Both the position numbers and the translations under genes were made by a program. Shown here piece by piece: positions 46,560 to 57,125 of a stretch of DNA of 64,000 nt (position 1 is its first letter; each line of letters opens with the position of its first letter). The stretch is from Pseudisothecium myosuroides (taxonomy: Eukaryota; Streptophyta; Bryopsida; Hypnales; Lembophyllaceae). The DNA is taken from the NCBI GenBank assembly GCA_951799445.1, contig OX637290.1, positions 2,854,501 to 2,918,500 of the forward strand, in the 5' to 3' direction. The notes under the pieces are model-generated. The model ran no database searches, was not told the origin of the DNA, and saw only the letters and a list, made by a program, of their open reading frames with translations.

Positions 46560-49060
46560 CCTTTTAATCTGAACTAGCATTTCATTTTTTAAGTAAGAAT
46601 TGCTCATGCATATTTCATTCTCATTTGTTTGAGCTTGATGTTTTCTATTTTAATATATGCAATTGTTTGAGCTTCACGTTTTCTATGCATGTAGTCACTA
46701 TGCAATGTTTATTTCAAAAGAAGTTGAACATTCTATAGATTTTAAGATAAAAACATCATCAACCGCACAAAGAAGCATTTGGCTAATACAAATGAAATGT
46801 TCAATTTCTCTCCATTCAATTAGCCAGTCAAATAAGAACTTTGAAGGTGGCTTCTTAGTCTCCAAAGTGCTTGCAGTGGGTGTTTAATTAATTTTTTTCA
46901 AGTGTCAGTGCTTTATTGCTCTCATAAAAGTTTGTATTGAAAAAAAAGGAGTTGGAGGTATTTGAATTATGAACTTATAAAACCAGGACTGCATAATCTC
47001 AATTTCGTTGAAGAACATTTTTTGAAGAGTTTTTGACTGACGTTCAATTTTTGATTTATGTGTAATTTCTTGTTATCATATATGTTTGAGTTTTGAGTTG
47101 TTTTGAATGTTTGGAAGCCGTAATGACATTTAAACACCTATAAAAGGGAATCATGCAACGATGCAACTCAGTCCTAGTTGCATTTAATATTCATAATATT
47201 TTCACTACGGTTTGAGCTTCATATGAAGGCAATGGTATCAATTTTTGATTTGTTAGTGAAATAAATTATATTGGGTTATTGTATTAATAAGCAACAATGA
47301 CATTTACAGGAATACTACAGTGCATAGGTATATTGGTGTAAACAATAAAATTTGTGTGATTGATTTTAGAAGATGAAATTTTCTAATTTGATGGAGTAGA
47401 TGTTGTAATGCTTGGAGGACATGTTTGTTAGGTTATTACATAATCATATGAAATTGCCATGTCAACTAGAAAGTACAAAATTTTTAGGGTTTCTATTATT
47501 TTACACATGTAATTGATGAATGATGCACTTTAGTGGAATGAGATGATGTCGAATAAAAATGTAGAAACCACGACTGCAAGGAACACTAGATATTTGCGTT
47601 GAAAATATACATAACATTCTTTTTAGAATCTTCGCTCATAATAGTTGAAGTTCTAAAGTGTGTGCACTTGAAAATGCTAGAAACCAAATGTACAATGAAA
47701 TGTTTAGGTAATATTCTACAAGATTGTAGCCTACAGATCTATGGAAAAGTGTGAATTACCAAGTTCATATAAGTGGATATGCATAAATTGCTGAAGGAGT
47801 TTATAATATACCAATGCCACATTGAAGTACCTTTTGACTTTTGAAAATAACAGTCATTAGGAGGAAAAAAATGATCATGAGGAGATAATGCAAAACATAG
47901 GAAAATCTATGGAAAACATCCGGAAATCAATAAAAGACATCCGAAGATGTACAGAATTACCATGGTATCAGAAGATCCAACGATTGGGGGATCCTATAGT
48001 CTTGTGTCTCGAATTCACTGAATATTCCAATACTAGTTGAATGTGGCATACGAATCATGAATACTTCATCTACCAATACTATATGAACTAGTTCTTCATA
48101 GTTCACGTGCATTTTGAAGGAGTTCAAACACAAGTTCTTGAAAGTAGAAATGTATATGAGTTTTTTGTTTTTTTAAAGTGCATGCTTTTATTTTTCTTAT
48201 AGTTCTTGTTATTGTATGAACTGTACATCATTCAAGTTTTGTTCTTCTAGCAGTTTGTACTTGTACATTATATTTATTGAATTGTGATTGTGCACTTATG
48301 TTGTTAAAGTTTTTAATACAAATTTGAAGTAGAAGTTTCAATGGGATGTCCATCATGTGCATGAACATTTTGTTTAGCCTCTACCAAGAAGATGGACATT
48401 CAATGCAGTTGAACAGTAGTTTATTCATATAATTTTGTTATACTCGAATACGCTATCGTACTGGAGGTTGTGTACTATTTCAAAATGAACTTCTAAATGT
48501 TTTAATATCACCTATGTTATGTAATGAGAGTTTAGTAAGTTGAAGGTCAATAGGCGGTTATTTTTAAGTGAACTTTTACTTTAGCTTTTGAGTTTCGAAT
48601 TACGTTTACTTTAAATGAAAAATCAATATATGAAGGTAATATTGAAGGCATTTATATTCTATTCTATTGAGAGTAGATGTGTTAAGTTTTCATATCATAT
48701 TAAATAGTATTGGAGGTTGAAGATTGAAAGAATAGTGGATTTGCTAAAGCAATAGTGTACATATTGTTATACATGTACATAACAATTGTTGTTGCAAACA
48801 TAGTTGCGTTTGATTTTATTAAAAATACATGGTTCGAGAATTAAGTGTTCTTGATCATTATTGTTCGAGTGTCTTTTCAGAAACATATAGTTTGATCAAG
48901 TCTTGCGTCCTTGTAAACCTATTTACAACTTTACCAGAATTGTAGGCACAATTCTGAAAATCCTAGAAAAAACAGAAGGGCACTGCAGAAATTTTTCTTC
49001 TGGTTTTCACGACATTGACAAACGTTCTGAAATAAAAAATTGTTCTTCAATCATTTTTAG
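46560..49060. other. AT-rich region upstream of the long plus-strand gene
   Basis: Either an intron or intergenic DNA. No gene, RNA or clear repeat terminus is seen. TTTTTAG at about 49053-49059 could be a 3' splice site. Confidence 0.4.
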
Positions 49061-49066
49061 GTCATC

Positions 49067-51523
49067 ATGGCACCGAAGGTGAATTCGAAGTGGTCGGAAC
49101 ATGGATGGTGGATCGTAGCAGACGATGAGGGAAAGTCATCTTTGTGGGTCATGGACTTTCCAATGGAGGAAACGCGTTATTGGGCTGCACTGGGGAACTC
49201 ATTTGGAGTCATTGAAGGCCTCGCGGGTGCTGCAGATGGAGGACTGACTGTGTCTGTGAACAACACGGCAAACGTGTTGGAGAAATTTAAATTGCAGAAG
49301 GCGCTCATGTTGACTGCAGTTCCAGCAGAGCTCCTTGTAGTTCCTTCTCCTATGCATGGCTTGAAGAGCTTGGCGAAGTCTTGGAAGAATGTGCCTGAAG
49401 AAGAACGGAAAAAAAAAGAGGCATCTGTTCAAAAATTCAAGGACTTGACCCCTCAAGAGCGGCGAAACGCACGTGCTAGGTATAATGAGGTTCGAAGTCA
49501 TGAAGAATTAGGAATGCAGAATCCGAACACAGACCGAGAGCGTCCTCCTCCTGCAGATGTTGAAGACGTGAATGCAGTATATCGAGATCTAGCCGTGCCA
49601 GTTAATGAAAATTGGATTCCTGTGAATGAACGACATCGGAAGCGAGCAGCTATTGAAGGGGGATTAGCAAGCCTTTCAGATGATGGAGGAGTTTCAAGAG
49701 GACAACGAGCTCACCGTCAACGTCTTCAATCCACGGCCGCAGATGTTGCTGTTGAACCCGTGGGAGATGTTGGAATCGAGAGGCATGACGAAGTAGTTGT
49801 ACAAGGCAGTGCACCAATGATGCCACCGTCAATGGAGATGGAAGTTGGAGAGGAACAGTTGCAACCTTTGCAGAGTGCATCTGGAGCAACTGTACCGGGT
49901 GAAGCAGTAGTTGTTCCAGAATTTCAAAGTGAAGGTGAAGTTGGAGCTCCAACACCAGTAACAGAAGTCGGATCAGGGTCGAGACCTCCAGTAGTTGGAT
50001 CTGGACGACAACCATATAGGTCATTTGCCAGAGGGGCCAATATGGCTGCTCGAAGATCTGACGTAGGTACAAGTCAAGGTGCTGGTGTAGGACGTGGTAG
50101 AGTTGCAGTAGAAAATCGCTCAGGATCGAGAGAGGTCTCAGAACATCCGCAGCAGCATCGAAGTACTAGGACGGGGCAAACAAAAAACAAAAGGGTTCGC
50201 AAGAGGACTGCAGCACAAGAACGTCGTGTGGGAGCAGCTAGGCAAAGACCTCCTCCAAGAGTAGCTAGACAAGAAATTGCTGCGGAAGGAAATGATGGCG
50301 AAGATGCAATTTCTGATAATGATTCATCAGAGACGGAGTCGGAGCAGATACCTACCAGAACATCATTAACAAGCATTCCGAAAGCACCTGTGATTTTTCC
50401 GACGGAGAGCGAGTATAGAGCAGGGTACATATTTGGGTACGATCAGTTTTTTGATGCAAGCATCGATACCATTTGGAATGTGATGAATGCAGAGACAAAC
50501 CACAGGGTGCTCATGGAATGGCGAGTGAAGGAAATGTACGAGCGCCTCAGGGGAAAGGAAGCTCTTGAAGTCAGTGCGATAACACTTCGACCGACTGCAT
50601 ATCGCTATGCAAGCACCAATGATCAAGGCGAACCGAATGTGGTGGAGGTTCCCTTCAGTCATGAAGGTGCGGCACGAGAATTCAATGCCGCATTTTTGAA
50701 GCATTGCGAAGCTGATCCATCTATCACAAGTGATGCGGTTCGGAAACGATGGCTGGAGAGTAGTATCGTGTGGGAGCCCGTGGATGGACAGCACATTGTT
50801 GGTGCATGCAAACTAGCCCAACGACAAAATAGAGAGGGTAACTTGCCGGATGCAGAGTACTATAAGCACTTTGTGAAGCGAAGAGCGAAGTTTGTGGTAT
50901 ACAACAATCCACAATTTTATATTGAAGCATCAGTTAGAATAAATGCAAGGGAGTTCGACCGGAAGTTCTTTAGCACGCACTACGAAAATCTAGTCAAACT
51001 GCGTGATATTTGGAAAGCATGTGGAAGTCCTAGCGTAACAGCTCGATCTGATGATGCTCACAGAGCAAAGGCGTTGACAATGGCAACGAGCGCGTTACAT
51101 TGGAGTCAAGCTTTACTGAAACACATGTCGCTAAAACAGTTGACCAAGAAGATGATGGAGTACACACGTCATGCTTGGAACGAGGATGAGGAGTCGTATG
51201 AGGCCATCGTGCAGGTGTGTAGAGATTATGAGGAAGGGAGGCTATTTTTTAGCAAAAAAACGGAGCTGAGTTGGAAGAAGATGGCGAGGGAGCATAATCT
51301 TGATGTCACTGTGGATGCAAACCCAAAGGGGAAGAGGATGGAGAAGTCTTGGTTCAGGCCACTGACCAAACTCTCAACAAACGATTATGTACGTGTGGTC
51401 AGACAAATGGCAGCAAAGGATGTTGTGGGAGGAAAACGAGCATCGCAAGAGTACTATTTTGATAAATACGCTTCTTCCAATCCTCCCAAAGATACAGTTG
51501 CATATGCGGTGGATCGTTTGTAG
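49067..51523 (+). CDS. ParB/sulfiredoxin-like domain protein, 818 aa, ends at an in-frame TAG
   Basis: This single uninterrupted frame begins TCATCATGGCACCG. Residues 1-150 are moderately conserved-looking with a lysine/glutamate-rich helix at 107-148. Residues 155-440 are low-complexity and basic in part (KNKRVRKR at 373-380), followed by an acidic serine patch. Residues 440-800 form a globular region containing VWEPVDGQHIVGACKLA (568-584), then KRRAKFVVYNN. This arrangement, a DGQH turn, a helix and then a beta strand, matches the ParB/Srx nucleotide-binding fold. In ParB proteins this fold binds or hydrolyses nucleotides on DNA. The frame stops at TAG (51521-51523), then continues in the same frame for 642 more codons. 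I infer a DNA-modification or mobile-element role. Fold assignment is by motif only. Confidence 0.65.
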   Translation: MAPKVNSKWSEHGWWIVADDEGKSSLWVMDFPMEETRYWAALGNSFGVIEGLAGAADGGLTVSVNNTANVLEKFKLQKALMLTAVPAELLVVPSPMHGLKSLAKSWKNVPEEERKKKEASVQKFKDLTPQERRNARARYNEVRSHEELGMQNPNTDRERPPPADVEDVNAVYRDLAVPVNENWIPVNERHRKRAAIEGGLASLSDDGGVSRGQRAHRQRLQSTAADVAVEPVGDVGIERHDEVVVQGSAPMMPPSMEMEVGEEQLQPLQSASGATVPGEAVVVPEFQSEGEVGAPTPVTEVGSGSRPPVVGSGRQPYRSFARGANMAARRSDVGTSQGAGVGRGRVAVENRSGSREVSEHPQQHRSTRTGQTKNKRVRKRTAAQERRVGAARQRPPPRVARQEIAAEGNDGEDAISDNDSSETESEQIPTRTSLTSIPKAPVIFPTESEYRAGYIFGYDQFFDASIDTIWNVMNAETNHRVLMEWRVKEMYERLRGKEALEVSAITLRPTAYRYASTNDQGEPNVVEVPFSHEGAAREFNAAFLKHCEADPSITSDAVRKRWLESSIVWEPVDGQHIVGACKLAQRQNREGNLPDAEYYKHFVKRRAKFVVYNNPQFYIEASVRINAREFDRKFFSTHYENLVKLRDIWKACGSPSVTARSDDAHRAKALTMATSALHWSQALLKHMSLKQLTKKMMEYTRHAWNEDEESYEAIVQVCRDYEEGRLFFSKKTELSWKKMAREHNLDVTVDANPKGKRMEKSWFRPLTKLSTNDYVRVVRQMAAKDVVGGKRASQEYYFDKYASSNPPKDTVAYAVDRL
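51521..51523 (+). other. In-frame TAG separating ParB-like and methyltransferase-like halves
   Basis: The context is GTG GAT CGT TTG TAG CGT AAA GTT. Reading frame, codon character and domain logic are continuous on both sides. A CAG to TAG change (a CHG site, methylatable in plants) would create it. The following CGT does not match the CAR-YYA readthrough signal. Confidence 0.85.
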
Positions 51524-51535
51524 CGTAAAGTTGCA

Positions 51536-53452
51536 GTGAGGAACCAAATCCGGTTCTTGATGGTACAAGCGGGGGATGAAAATCCATCATTTGTGGATGA
51601 ATTTTTTTCCATTGATGCAAGTAAGTACGGAGGTGTTCATAGAAAGCAATTCATCCTAATGGGAAAGACACTGGATAAGGACGCGAAGAACTCGTGGTAT
51701 TCGCCAACAGTGCACACGGTTCAAATGTTTAACAGTTTGGAGAAATTCATTCCAACATTTGTTAGACAGCATTTTGTGGATATCCAAGCAGGTCGCGAAA
51801 GTTATGCGGGCTACGGGCGAGACGTGGAGGACATATCCAACGCTCAATGGAATTGGCAAGTAGCAATTTCTGGAGTCCAACACGAAGGGAGTGAAGCCTT
51901 ACTTCACGTGAGGTGTAGAGAAGGCTTTTTCCAGGATGAGTACATTGAACTTGGAAAACCGTGTTTATGGATTTTTGATTGTAGACGGGGAGGTTCGGAA
52001 GGGAAAGACGCCGAATGGACAAGCGAGGATTACAGCAAGGTTTTGCAGCAACTCCAAAATTGGATGTCATTGATTGTACGATGGAATGCCGTGTTCCTTT
52101 TTCCGCCAGGGATATACTTCGACAAAGAAATGCAATCGAGAATGGCGGTTCCACAGGATTGTCATGTGTTGTGGGGTTCGTGGATATTTCAACCGCAAAC
52201 CGTTTCTTCGTATATGCATGATGTACGTCACGGTGGACAACGGAAGCGTGGTGTTCAAGCCGTAGGAGACATTGTCATCATCATGCAATATCCCGAGGAG
52301 AGCGGGCCCATGGAAAATCTTCCTCGAAGTACAGACGATTTGGATGTGGTCTTTCAAGACTCTTGGAATACGGAAGTGATGCCCCGAGCGGAGGACAAGC
52401 TGGAGAGAACACCAACGGAATTGAGGAAGATGGTGCACATGTATCTGCCCCGGAATTGGGGGTTGGTGACATTGGGAATCACAACGGCAGTGCCGGGGAT
52501 TTTGGAGACTGAATTTGTGGGTAATGAAGTTATTATCATGGAAGCTCCATCGACACGAACGCAGCTCGTATACAGCACGTTGCAGTTGATGTACGGAGAT
52601 AGAATGGTGATGGTTAACAGTGTGGGTACAGCAGCCGAACGCAGGTCGTCGCAAGTGTTGAGTACGGGAAATAGATCAACTAGTGAGGATCCTTCCGAAA
52701 GAAGTGCGAGGGTGCCACATGGTAGGTCTAAAAGGGTAGTGCGATCATCAAGCGAATCATCAGATGAAGGAGAGAGAGTTGAAGTGACTGAACGGGAGAA
52801 GCGGAAGGGCAAAGAGACAGCAATAGATTCGAGGGCCGAGTCAGGTGATACTGATTCTGAAAAGACGCACTCAGACAATCTACGTAGTGGTGGCCGAAGT
52901 TTGGGTTCTAGGGACACGAATGCCGTGGATGACGTGCAGGGGGATCAAGCAGACTCGATGGAAATGGAAGGGGACCCGGATTATGTTCCAACAGAAAATA
53001 TTGATGACGTGGAGAATGCAGAACCAGAAGATCTTGAAGCTCCCGTGGAAGAAGTCGAAGGTACATCAGCATCAGCAGAACCCATGTCAGCATTGTCAGC
53101 GTACAGCACTTTGGACTCCATGAGCTTCTCTCCGGGTGAGGACGGGTATTCCTATGATAAGGACCACGTACGATACGTTCGAACGGGTGAAGAAGGACGA
53201 TACGTTTTTCACCGTGAAGTTTCCATCTGGGAAGGACTTACTTTATCGCCAACTTTATCAGAAGGAGTGCCAACGCCCGTTGCAAGCGCTGTGGTAGATA
53301 GGACGTTGCAAGACACCTCTTCGCCGCCAGTGAGTCCAATTGCTAGACCAAGTTTGTATGAAGAATCGGAGGCAGTTGGTGGAAGAGGAAGAGAAGAGTT
53401 GACTCAATCACCTACACGAGTGTCAGAGACACCGGACGAGGGAGTGCCGTAA
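51536..53452 (+). CDS. Continuation: DNA amino-methyltransferase-like domain, catalytic motif lost
   Basis: This is the same frame as the preceding gene, separated by TAG and four sense codons. The listed start is a GTG; the first ATG is at 51560. Residues 140-200 read GKPCLWIFDCRRG, then WTSEDYSKVLQQLQNWMSLI, then NAVFLFPPG. This resembles the motif IV region of N6/N4 DNA methyltransferases, with DCRR in place of D/N-P-P-Y/W. Residues 291-350 read RTPTELRKMVHMYLP, WGLVTLGITTA, FVGNEVIIMEAPS. This matches the P-x-EL, G-x-GTT and G-x-x-x-IGIE elements of the class with catalytic motif before the cofactor site, but the glycine-rich loop is degenerate. Residues 365-638 are disordered and acidic/serine-rich. 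It is most likely one polypeptide with the ParB-like part. Activity is doubtful. Confidence 0.55.
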   Translation: MRNQIRFLMVQAGDENPSFVDEFFSIDASKYGGVHRKQFILMGKTLDKDAKNSWYSPTVHTVQMFNSLEKFIPTFVRQHFVDIQAGRESYAGYGRDVEDISNAQWNWQVAISGVQHEGSEALLHVRCREGFFQDEYIELGKPCLWIFDCRRGGSEGKDAEWTSEDYSKVLQQLQNWMSLIVRWNAVFLFPPGIYFDKEMQSRMAVPQDCHVLWGSWIFQPQTVSSYMHDVRHGGQRKRGVQAVGDIVIIMQYPEESGPMENLPRSTDDLDVVFQDSWNTEVMPRAEDKLERTPTELRKMVHMYLPRNWGLVTLGITTAVPGILETEFVGNEVIIMEAPSTRTQLVYSTLQLMYGDRMVMVNSVGTAAERRSSQVLSTGNRSTSEDPSERSARVPHGRSKRVVRSSSESSDEGERVEVTEREKRKGKETAIDSRAESGDTDSEKTHSDNLRSGGRSLGSRDTNAVDDVQGDQADSMEMEGDPDYVPTENIDDVENAEPEDLEAPVEEVEGTSASAEPMSALSAYSTLDSMSFSPGEDGYSYDKDHVRYVRTGEEGRYVFHREVSIWEGLTLSPTLSEGVPTPVASAVVDRTLQDTSSPPVSPIARPSLYEESEAVGGRGREELTQSPTRVSETPDEGVP

Positions 53453-53900
53453 TGACGACACTATAGTATATATTATAGTAGTGTAGGGTGTGTAAGAATG
53501 CAGACATTGTATGTTTGTTTTTAAAGTGTCTGTAGATCTTGGAGTGTATGTAGTTTGCTTGGTGTGAACCCGTATTTCATAAATGTGGAGGTAGTTGTTA
53601 AACCTTCAATGTCATTTTGATTTTCTAAATAAATGTATCATACATTGTAATGATTATTTGTGTACATATGATATTGGCATTAAATGGCAGAGTATTAATG
53701 TAATTGTAGGATACGGTGTTGGAAGACTGAAATATGAAAGTGAAAAGACTGACTCAGATGATAGAAGCATGTAATCAAATGTGGTTTAACTTTATTAAAA
53801 AATTAAAAGCGCAACCTTATAGAAAATCTCCATGCACAAGTGAAGTATCGCATGGTAAAACGGAAAAATTGTATTGCAAAAAAAATGGGGGTACCCAACT
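53453..53900 (+). other. 3' flank of the long gene with AT-rich polyadenylation-like signals
   Basis: After the TAA stop a small dyad (ACTATAGTATATATTATAGTAG) is followed by TCTAAATAAATG at about 53624-53635, a plausible plant polyadenylation element. No gene is present. Confidence 0.4.
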
Positions 53901-53943
53901 TTTTGGAAAACACTTTTTCAATGAATAGTTGTTCGTACGGTCA

Positions 53944-54575
53944 TTGCACTTGGCCAAGTGCAAGAATGTCTAATTCGGTGTTAATCTTGTTTTTTGGAAA
54001 ATCTAAACATCTTCTTGAAAAAATTACTTGTAGGATTGATTTCTGAATGCAATTTTTACAAAAGAGTTCAAAAAAAAGTTCCACATGGTTTATATTGCTT
54101 GCTAGAATTATCTCACCACTAGGATTAGTGCGTTTTAATTCCATCTTAGAGATATAATTAATTTAGATTTTCCTTCTATCTCATACCTACTTCTACTTAA
54201 CAATTTTCTTAAGAACAAAAATTAAGTTTTTTTGAATTTTTTCCTCTAGAATCTCAACTCAATTCCCCACCATAAAGATTTAAACCTCAAAACTCTATAC
54301 TAGTAGTGTAATAAATTTAAGTTAAGAAGGTTCAAAGTCAAATAATCTAGTTTTGCAATGCGCAAAAAAACTTCTTTTCTTCACTTTAAACACAAATATG
54401 TTGCAATTTGTGCGGTCAAATTTTTCGAAATTTCTTGTACACATTTCCATACTATTTAAGTATAAGATCCTACAATTAGATGTACAAAAAAAACAATTTT
54501 CAATTTTTTTACTCTTTGCAATGGCAGTTTTGAGTGTTTTTTGGCAAAAAATGGCCTTGGTCCTTTAGGGATTAA
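53944..54575. repeat. TTAA-family element fragment in reverse orientation (copy H)
   Basis: The right border reads TGGCCTTGGTCCTTTAGGGATTAA, the inverse of the family's left end. The body is the reverse complement of copies A and C. The left part begins near a perfect 20-bp palindrome TTGCACTTGGCCAAGTGCAA (53944-53963) and lacks a normal terminus. Confidence 0.6.
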
Positions 54576-55339
54576 AATATTTTAATTGTGGGCGATATTG
54601 GTGAAGGGACACACAAATTATATAAAACAATAGTTGTAGAGCCCTACACTTGTTTGGCATCATTTCTTGGTTATTGTCATGTAGCATCATGATTTTATGG
54701 CCATTGCGTTGATTTCATCGTTTTAGTCATTTGGCCTTGTAACTCCATAGCCACATCATGTCTAAGTGACTCTTCATATCAAATGCACCTTATATTTGTC
54801 AACATAGAAATATGTACCACTAACTGGTTAAATTAGTTCCAATTATAGGTCGTCAACTGCATTTAAAAAAAATTCATTACATGAATATTTTTCAATCAAA
54901 TTATCATGTAAAACAATAAAAAGCACACATACCGATTTTTCAGAGATGGGATTTTTGTTTTTCAAAGGTGGAATTTGGTTTATTGCTTGCAATTGAGATT
55001 TAATAAGGTAAAAACATCCAAAAACGTCCTCATATCCATTCTCACAAATGGACTTCTATTGAAAGTGTCCTTGATTTTCAATTAAACCACTCCCATACTT
55101 AACAATGATTAGTTGACTGCTAGTTCTTTAGATTTCGGTATTATAACCAAACACCGTGACGTTTTCAAGGGCCTAGGAAGTTCCACTTTGAAAATTCAAA
55201 GTATTTACATCATTTGTAATCCACAAATTCTAATTTTTGTTTTCAAAAATTCATGATTTTCAATTGCTAATACTACAAAGAAAAAAAAATCTAAAAAGGG
55301 TGCCTCCAACTATATTAATTTTGACAGTTTTGGGTGTTT
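54576..55339. other. Intergenic AT-rich DNA with foldback-arm remnants
   Basis: ATGAATATTTTTCAATCAAATTATCATGTAAAAC (about 54878-54911) matches an arm of the 4626-5505 foldback element. No gene is recognised. Confidence 0.45.
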
Positions 55340-56320
55340 TCACCTCAGGTTAGTTTTGAAAAGTAAATCTGCAAAGGTCAAAGGTTTTCTTTCCGTATAC
55401 GGTATTACAACCGACTCACCTTTAGCGGGTTTCAGGGCAGTCATCCTGCTCAACTCGTCCAGTGTCACACTCATCACATTTCTTACAACTCTTCTAAAGT
55501 TAATATCAGTCGCAATCCACTTGAACAAGGCGGGTGTGCAACTGTGCACCACGTTCAGTTTCAACCCATCTGCATACTCTTTTGTAGACACATTGTAGCT
55601 TAGGGGAAGACCGGGAAGTCACAGTTGGTTTCATGCCACTGTTCATCTAAGCTTACAGTGTGGACACCACTTCACCGCATGACAAAGGACCAATGAGGGC
55701 CCTAATTTATTGAAATCAACTGTGTCCTTCACCCCAGACATGCACAGCTACAGTAGGAGCTGTAGAAGTTCCTCACTGTCGGGAATCTTTACGCTGATTG
55801 CACTAGCTCTGGACTCTGGAGCAGCAATTGCGTGGTCTCAGACAGTCAGAGCTGCTGGAAAAACAGTTCACAACATTGTTAATAAACAAGCCCGCTTTGT
55901 GATTACCAAGAAGGCGGGAGCCCACCAGCACTGCAACTTCCTCAAACGAGTGAAAAATCTGCTGCAAATAGGCTCAAGATTACACACTTTCAATTACCAA
56001 CCAGAAACGAGTTCGGGGAACTTCGTTATACTCGTGGATTTGGCTGATACAACTGAAGAAGTAAGCGAGTTCGATGAACTTTGCCACAGGCCACGACCAA
56101 GCATGCTACGACCAAGCATGCTACGACCAAGCAGAAACGAGCTCAAATTGCAACTGCGACTCCCCTTCTTCATGCAGACTCATCTTCTTGCTCCCACTTG
56201 TCTATCAATTATCATGGAAAGCAATGGAAAGCAAACATGATGATTTTCGAAAGATGGGGTTTTGGGTTTGTGAAGGTGGAATTTGGTCTGTTGATTGCGA
56301 TTGCAATTTCATAAATTAGT
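55340..56320. pseudogene. Coding-like fragments, unrecognised, probably decayed
   Basis: GC-richer DNA carries a minus-strand frame (55340-55591) with VTLDELSRMTALKPAKG and VVIPYTERKPLTF. Plus-strand frames overlap farther right, and minus-strand pieces such as VAVLVGSRLLGNHKAG are broken by stops. A 15-bp unit ACGACCAAGCATGCT is repeated two and a half times at about 56093-56135. The fragments do not join into one frame and no family is recognised. Confidence 0.3.
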
Positions 56321-56902
56321 TTTAAAAAGTAAATCTAGAAAAGTCAGATTTTAAAAGATATTTTTTCCATGTAGGATAGAGGTTGCATTGTAATCTTCCA
56401 GGTCCTACACGGTATTTGCAACCGACTCACAATTAGTGTATTAACCCTGCAAGGACCAGAGTGGCACGATGGAAGACAGAGAATCCTTCTATGCAAGACA
56501 AAAGTACATATCTTAATCCCTCGAATTTTGTGCAAAAAAGAAGGTCTTCCACATTAGTTTGACCTCCAATGAGTGCTTTTGGCTTTTATAAAGTGTATGA
56601 TTCACACTAAACCAAAAAGGATGACAGCCCATCCTTACACGATTAATAAGATACCCTTTCGCGGGTTCGTCATCTTCCTCACATTCAAAAATTGAGAGAA
56701 GGTGGGGTATGTTTCAAAACAGCCACCACCGTTGCCCCATCCCTCTGAACCTCTCATTCACTTCCATCGGAAGCATGCAACCGTTTCCGACTAAGTTACA
56801 AGCTTGCCCCGAAACCCACCGACATCGCAACCCTAAAACCGCTTCACCAATAATCCCACAAATTTTCAGTCGATGAAATTCCACCACCAAAAATCAGAGG
56901 AT

Positions 56903-57125
56903 TTGGTAATCGAAGTATAAATCATACAACTCGGTAGTTGGAGAATTAAGAAATCGAAAGCAATTTGTGAAAACTAGAATTCCTCGGCATCGCCGCTATC
57001 TTGGCGAGATACCAATTCGGTGGTCGGGGAATTTGGCAATCGGGAAAATTCAGAAATCGAAAGCAAAGGTCTATGAATTTTGGAATTCCTCGCGATCGTC
57101 GCTATCTTTGCGAGATTCCAGCACC
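56903..57125. repeat. Tandem duplication overlapping the MATE 3' end
   Basis: GAATTCCTCGGCATCGCCGCTATCTTGGCGAGATACC (about 56976) repeats at about 57081 as GAATTCCTCGCGATCGTCGCTATCTTTGCGAGATTCC. Both are preceded by AGAAATCGAAAGCAA. Spacing is about 105 bp. The second unit encodes the last residues of the MATE protein. The first would encode a similar tail (SRQDSGDAEEF) in its minus strand. Confidence 0.8.

Noticed and set aside
52067..52917. Minus-strand frames of 187-195 codons opposite the methyltransferase-like half
   Set aside because: They are antisense to a much longer frame with recognisable motifs; no independent evidence for a gene.
49067..53452. Reading the two-part frame as a gag-pol retrotransposon with stop readthrough
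   Set aside because: There is no reverse transcriptase, integrase, protease or zinc-knuckle motif in either half, and no long terminal repeats were seen.
56448..56475. TTAACCCTGCAAGGACCAG as another TTAA-family terminus
   Set aside because: No family body sequence follows and no matching right end was found.
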